From Callaeas wilsoni (lineage: Eukaryota; Chordata; Aves; Passeriformes; Callaeidae), in NCBI GenBank assembly GCA_013398955.1, contig VWPU01009708.1, positions 62,001 to 126,000 of the forward strand: 64,000 nucleotides of DNA, written 5' to 3'. The translations under genes and the position numbers were made by a program. Under the pieces are notes generated by a model. That model ran no database searches. It saw only the letters and a program-made list of their open reading frames with translations, and was not told the DNA's origin. Position 1 is the first letter of the stretch. Every line of letters starts with the position of its first letter. Positions 60,501 through 64,000 of this stretch are shown here, piece by piece.

Positions 60501-63500
60501 CCAGCTTCTAACTGTGCTGGTGTTTTCTCTTGGGAAGGGATATGGTCTGCAAGAGTTTCATTACTCTAAAAGAGAAACATCTGCTTTGAGTATGGAGCAA
60601 TCTATTGGCCGAGCTTAGCGGTAGGTTTACTGCAGCTGGTCAACTCTGCCCTATCTTGCGTGCGTCATGCAGACCAAAATGAACCAGCACTTACTGGTTT
60701 TCAGTGCATTCTTAAAAGGAGATATGATTCGGATTAAAAAGATGATTATGTTGGCCATTTTCCTTTAATATAGCTTTGAGTTACAAGAGTACGTTTTCCA
60801 GAAAGACAATACTGTTGAACTAGGAAGAAGGAACAGGCAAGCTGTTATTGCCTTTTTTACTGGATGTGGAATTCTAAGTAACTGCATCCAAAACCAGGCT
60901 AGAAAATTACCAGGGTGGGACTACTTGAAAGCTGTTTTGGCTTTAAAGTATGCCGGTGGCCACTTGTTGTAACATGGAAAAGTAACTTTGCCAGTAAATC
61001 TAGAAAATTCTCTTCATGTAATTGGAATTGCCTCCACATCATGAGGTGCTTAATAGGTTCTGTTCCACATAAAAACCCCCTATGGCACAGTCTCTGCTTC
61101 CTATGAAACATTAGTCACACTGAAATGTGTTTTTTCAAGAGATTCTTTCTAACTTAACAGTAGAGGTAGCCCTTAAAGTATGAGCTACATAGATCTGCAG
61201 TTCTTAATTCCATAATTCATAATTCACAAATGTGCCATTCAATTTTATAACAGTGAAAGTTGCTAAAAAACAGCTTTGTCGAAAAAGGGCTCGATTCATT
61301 TCGCTGTTACACTGCTTTAACTGCTCCAGACATCACTGTGAACAGCCCAGACTGGTAAATCTGGTGTTACCTCCTTAACTTAGGTTATTCTAACAAAATT
61401 AATTGGCAAACCTCAACAATTCTGGTTATGTCTGTGGTACATTGATAATGTAAGTTGTTTTAATAAGGATAAAAATGTCTGGGAGAGGAAAATATTCTTG
61501 TGTCTGCAAGTCTGCTCCGCAATGGTTATCTAGCTGGTTTATGCTGCAGCCCATACAGAGGCATGTTTGTTTTGCTGCAAATGTATGCTTTTATAAGGTG
61601 TTTTGGGATCCACTGGTATGGAAAAAAAATATAACTTCCTGCATGGCCTTTTTCCAAAACTTATAGGAGAAAGAAATTTTTGGTGGAGAGCAAATGTGAA
61701 TTTCCACACACTGCTGTCAAAATCCCGACTTTGCTTGTATAGAACTCCAAGGATTTTCTCCCTGCTTCCTCCCTGTACGTGTAATAACAGCATGTTATCT
61801 CACGCCAGCCATGCACAGCTTCCACACCCAAATTAACCTTCCCTAATTCTCTGTCAAATCACACAAAGAATATAGTGCTACAAGTTCCCTCTTCTTTTCA
61901 CCTTGTAAACATTACAGGCCCACTAGGAACAGCAACAGGAGTATAATAAACTAGGAATGCAAATCCACACATATTTTGCAGAAGAAGGTTTCCTACGCAG
62001 AAAATGCAATCAAAATAACCTGTTATAAAAAGATATTTTGTGAGTCAATCCAGTAGAGATAATGAAAGCTCTCTGGTGGAAGGAAATACCAGCACTTGCA
62101 TTTGTATTTTCCCTGTTACTAGTGGTGTCAGGAAGAAAAATGATCACTTTAACATTGAAGATTAGTATTAGTCTATTTTAATATTTTTTTATATTACCTC
62201 TAGCAGATTGAGAGTTGCAACACCCTCACCATCTGCTGTAAATTCGGTACTTGGATGGCTTAATGCCAAACCCTCACAGAGCCATCAGTTTGTGTATCAG
62301 CCTATAAGATACGCTTTACAGTTTTCAATTTCAGAACCTTGCTTAAAGCTGGTTTGGATTATGCTTCAGGACCCAGTGAATTTTCTCAGGCTTGTCAGCA
62401 TCACATTAAATATGTGTTAGACCCAATCTTCCCATTCGATTCTATCTCCCCTTCGAACATTTTTTCCTTTTATTTTGTCGTTGATACACATGGTTCCAAT
62501 TAATATCTCCTTTAGTTTATCTTAATAAAGCCAGTACACTGCTGTTGAGGAGTTTTCTAAAAAAGCTCTCCTATCACTGTGAGGCCCTTGTCCATCCATC
62601 ACTGCTCTCAAAGCTTCAAACCATGCCACTGCTGTATTGGATGATAACCATCCCTGCACTCTCCCTGGATTTGTGACTCAAGGCACAAATTTCAGAAGAC
62701 AGGACACAATTCTGTTCTTTTACATATGTCAGGAGACTAATATTAATTCCATAAAGGATAACGCTAAGCAAAGAATGAAAAAAACCCAAAACAAACCAAC
62801 AAAAACCAGAAGAACTTGCAGTAGAACTAACGTGTTTTATAAAAGAAAGATGAATTTTCCTAGTAATATCTGGGCAAAAGGAGACATTTTGTACTATCCA
62901 GCTGGAATAAACAACTGCCATTCTCCCACACGGGTAACCCTGAAAACATTTGAAAGCAAATTTCCATTGAATAATGTGGTATTTAACTTTGGGGTTTGTT
63001 TGCCTTTTTTTCTTCTCTTCTTGTACAACTCAATCCAACCCATCCAATGCAGTGGATGTCAGAGAAGACACACTCACAGATTACAATAAAAAATTATTTA
63101 CCCCTCTAGGGACCCCTAATAGTTTTTGCTCAGCATGCACATAAGCAAACTCTGGCTGAAAACCCAGTCATTGTCCGAGTGAAAAGTGCGTGAAGGATCC
63201 TGTCACATTCTGTTTGGCTTTCTTTTTCTAACTTATTTTTTTAAAACTGTTGAGAATCATGAACTGGACATCAGAAGCTAATTTGTAAAACTCTCAAGGC
63301 TCCAAGGTCTGGCTCAGCTAGAACATCAGACTTTCTACTTTCAACTGTTTTTTTCTAGGCTGGATAACATATTATCCCCATGTTACACAGAGGCGGAGTG
63401 CTGGGAGGAGATTTGCCCAAGTCCTCACAGAAAACTGTCTTCAGGACTGAGAACACAGGTGGTAAAACTCAACTTTTCTCCAAAAAAAAATTTTCTGCTA

Positions 63501-63780
63501 TTCATAAAATTTTGACAATTGGCATCATTCACCAGTCTTGATTTCATTTCCTGTTGGAAAAACACTGGCAAATCATGCTACTAGTAAAAGTTCTTGGAAA
63601 ATTAATAAACTCATAAATTAAACAAACGCTTGAAAAACAAACTGATAAAAAAACCTAGGAAGATTAAGGAAGCATGAATTCGCAGGAAGAAAAAAAAAAT
63701 AAAGGTTCTGAGAACAGTCGGTTCTTTTTGGTTTTGTGGCAAATTGTTTATAACCAGAAATGGATATCATCAAATATTAT
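57554..63780. other. Unique AT-rich DNA, no supported gene
   Basis: Short chance frames only. A minus-strand segment at 59.34-59.44 kb, before a good donor (GCAG/GTAACA), has a frame reading VAQVLGSLLLIFLAILVEFW like a membrane helix, but it lacks an acceptor and a start. The longest ATG frame in the window (62637-63089 plus, 150 codons) runs through A/C-rich low-complexity sequence and has no recognisable domain. Confidence 0.5.
62776..62815. repeat. A/C-rich low-complexity tract
   Basis: GAAAAAAACCCAAAACAAACCAACAAAAACC-type sequence on the plus strand, of the same class as the tracts at 42.9 and 43.4 kb. Confidence 0.65.
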
Positions 63781-63789
63781 TACTGGATG

Positions 63790-63985
63790 CAGGCTGCCGC
63801 GCTCACACCCATTGGATGGCATTCTTTGGCAGGCAGGTCCAGGGAGCTGCCAGGAAGTGTCAGCGCAGCGGGGATGATCGAAAATGTGAGCGTGGGAAGA
63901 GCGTGGGGCTGTTCGAGTGCTCCCGGAGACACGTGCCGCCTCCACTGGAGTCAAATCACACCAGCCTTGTGGAAAGCACCTGGAC
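63790..63985. other. CpG-richer patch at the window edge
   Basis: Roughly eleven CpGs fall in about 180 bp (for example GCCGCGCTC, CAGCGCAGCGGGG, CCCGGAGACACGTGCCGCC), far above the rest of the window. Open frames exist on both strands and neither is recognised. It may be the edge of a CpG island, a GC-rich exon or a repeat extending past the window. Confidence 0.4.
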
Positions 63986-64000
63986 CTGAGCAAGCCTGGG

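Noticed and set aside
62637..63089. Longest ATG open frame (150 codons, plus)
   Set aside because: It crosses A/C-rich low-complexity sequence, has no recognisable domain or splice context, and is within chance length for 64 kb in six frames.
1..64000. CRISPR arrays, bacterial operons, phage or plasmid features
   Set aside because: No regularly spaced repeats or coding density of that kind; the repeats are avian type.

Overview
This window reads as AT-rich nuclear DNA from a bird. The main evidence is five 3'-end-type fragments related to CR1 LINEs, in both orientations, and one solo-LTR-like block. I see no Alu, L1 or other mammalian repeat. Total repeat content is low, long stretches are unique, and no open frame exceeds about 150 codons. 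A passerine or other neognath is plausible, but I cannot name the species. No bacterial, plasmid or phage features are present.

Layout. 1-12.7 kb: mostly unique AT-rich DNA with no convincing gene. About 12.7 kb: a minus-strand open segment after a near-perfect acceptor, ending in a stop (possible last coding exon). 13-20 kb: unique DNA, two short hairpins (14.7 and 17.25 kb), a CR1 3' end (17.8 kb), then a GC-richer patch with a minus-strand exon-like segment (20.2-20.4 kb). 22.9 kb: the only ambiguous base (N), flanked by two near-identical copies of about 50-70 bp, probably an assembly join or collapsed allele. 26-32 kb: a decamer minisatellite, a CR1, a solo LTR (30.0-30.6 kb) and a 42-bp tandem duplication. 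34.9-57.1 kb: short exon-like segments with good splice sites on both strands, with an 800-bp CR1 (36.4-37.2 kb), a second decamer satellite (38.0 kb), a perfect palindrome (48.6 kb) and a 90-bp A-rich tract (50.8 kb). 57-64 kb: a CR1 fragment, unique DNA, and a CpG-richer last 180 bp.

Genes. Nothing here is an intact single-exon gene. If genes are present they are multi-exon with long introns, and only candidate exons can be shown. On the minus strand, segments at 55.1, 51.25 and 34.9-35.06 kb can be joined in compatible reading phase and end in a stop codon. On the plus strand, segments at 37.6 and 57.0 kb are also phase-compatible. A plus-strand segment at 35.0-35.15 kb overlaps the minus terminal exon, so at least one of the two is false. 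I could not recognise any encoded protein, so exon calls carry low confidence. The repeat calls are much firmer. I found no new defence, mobile or regulatory system that I can defend.
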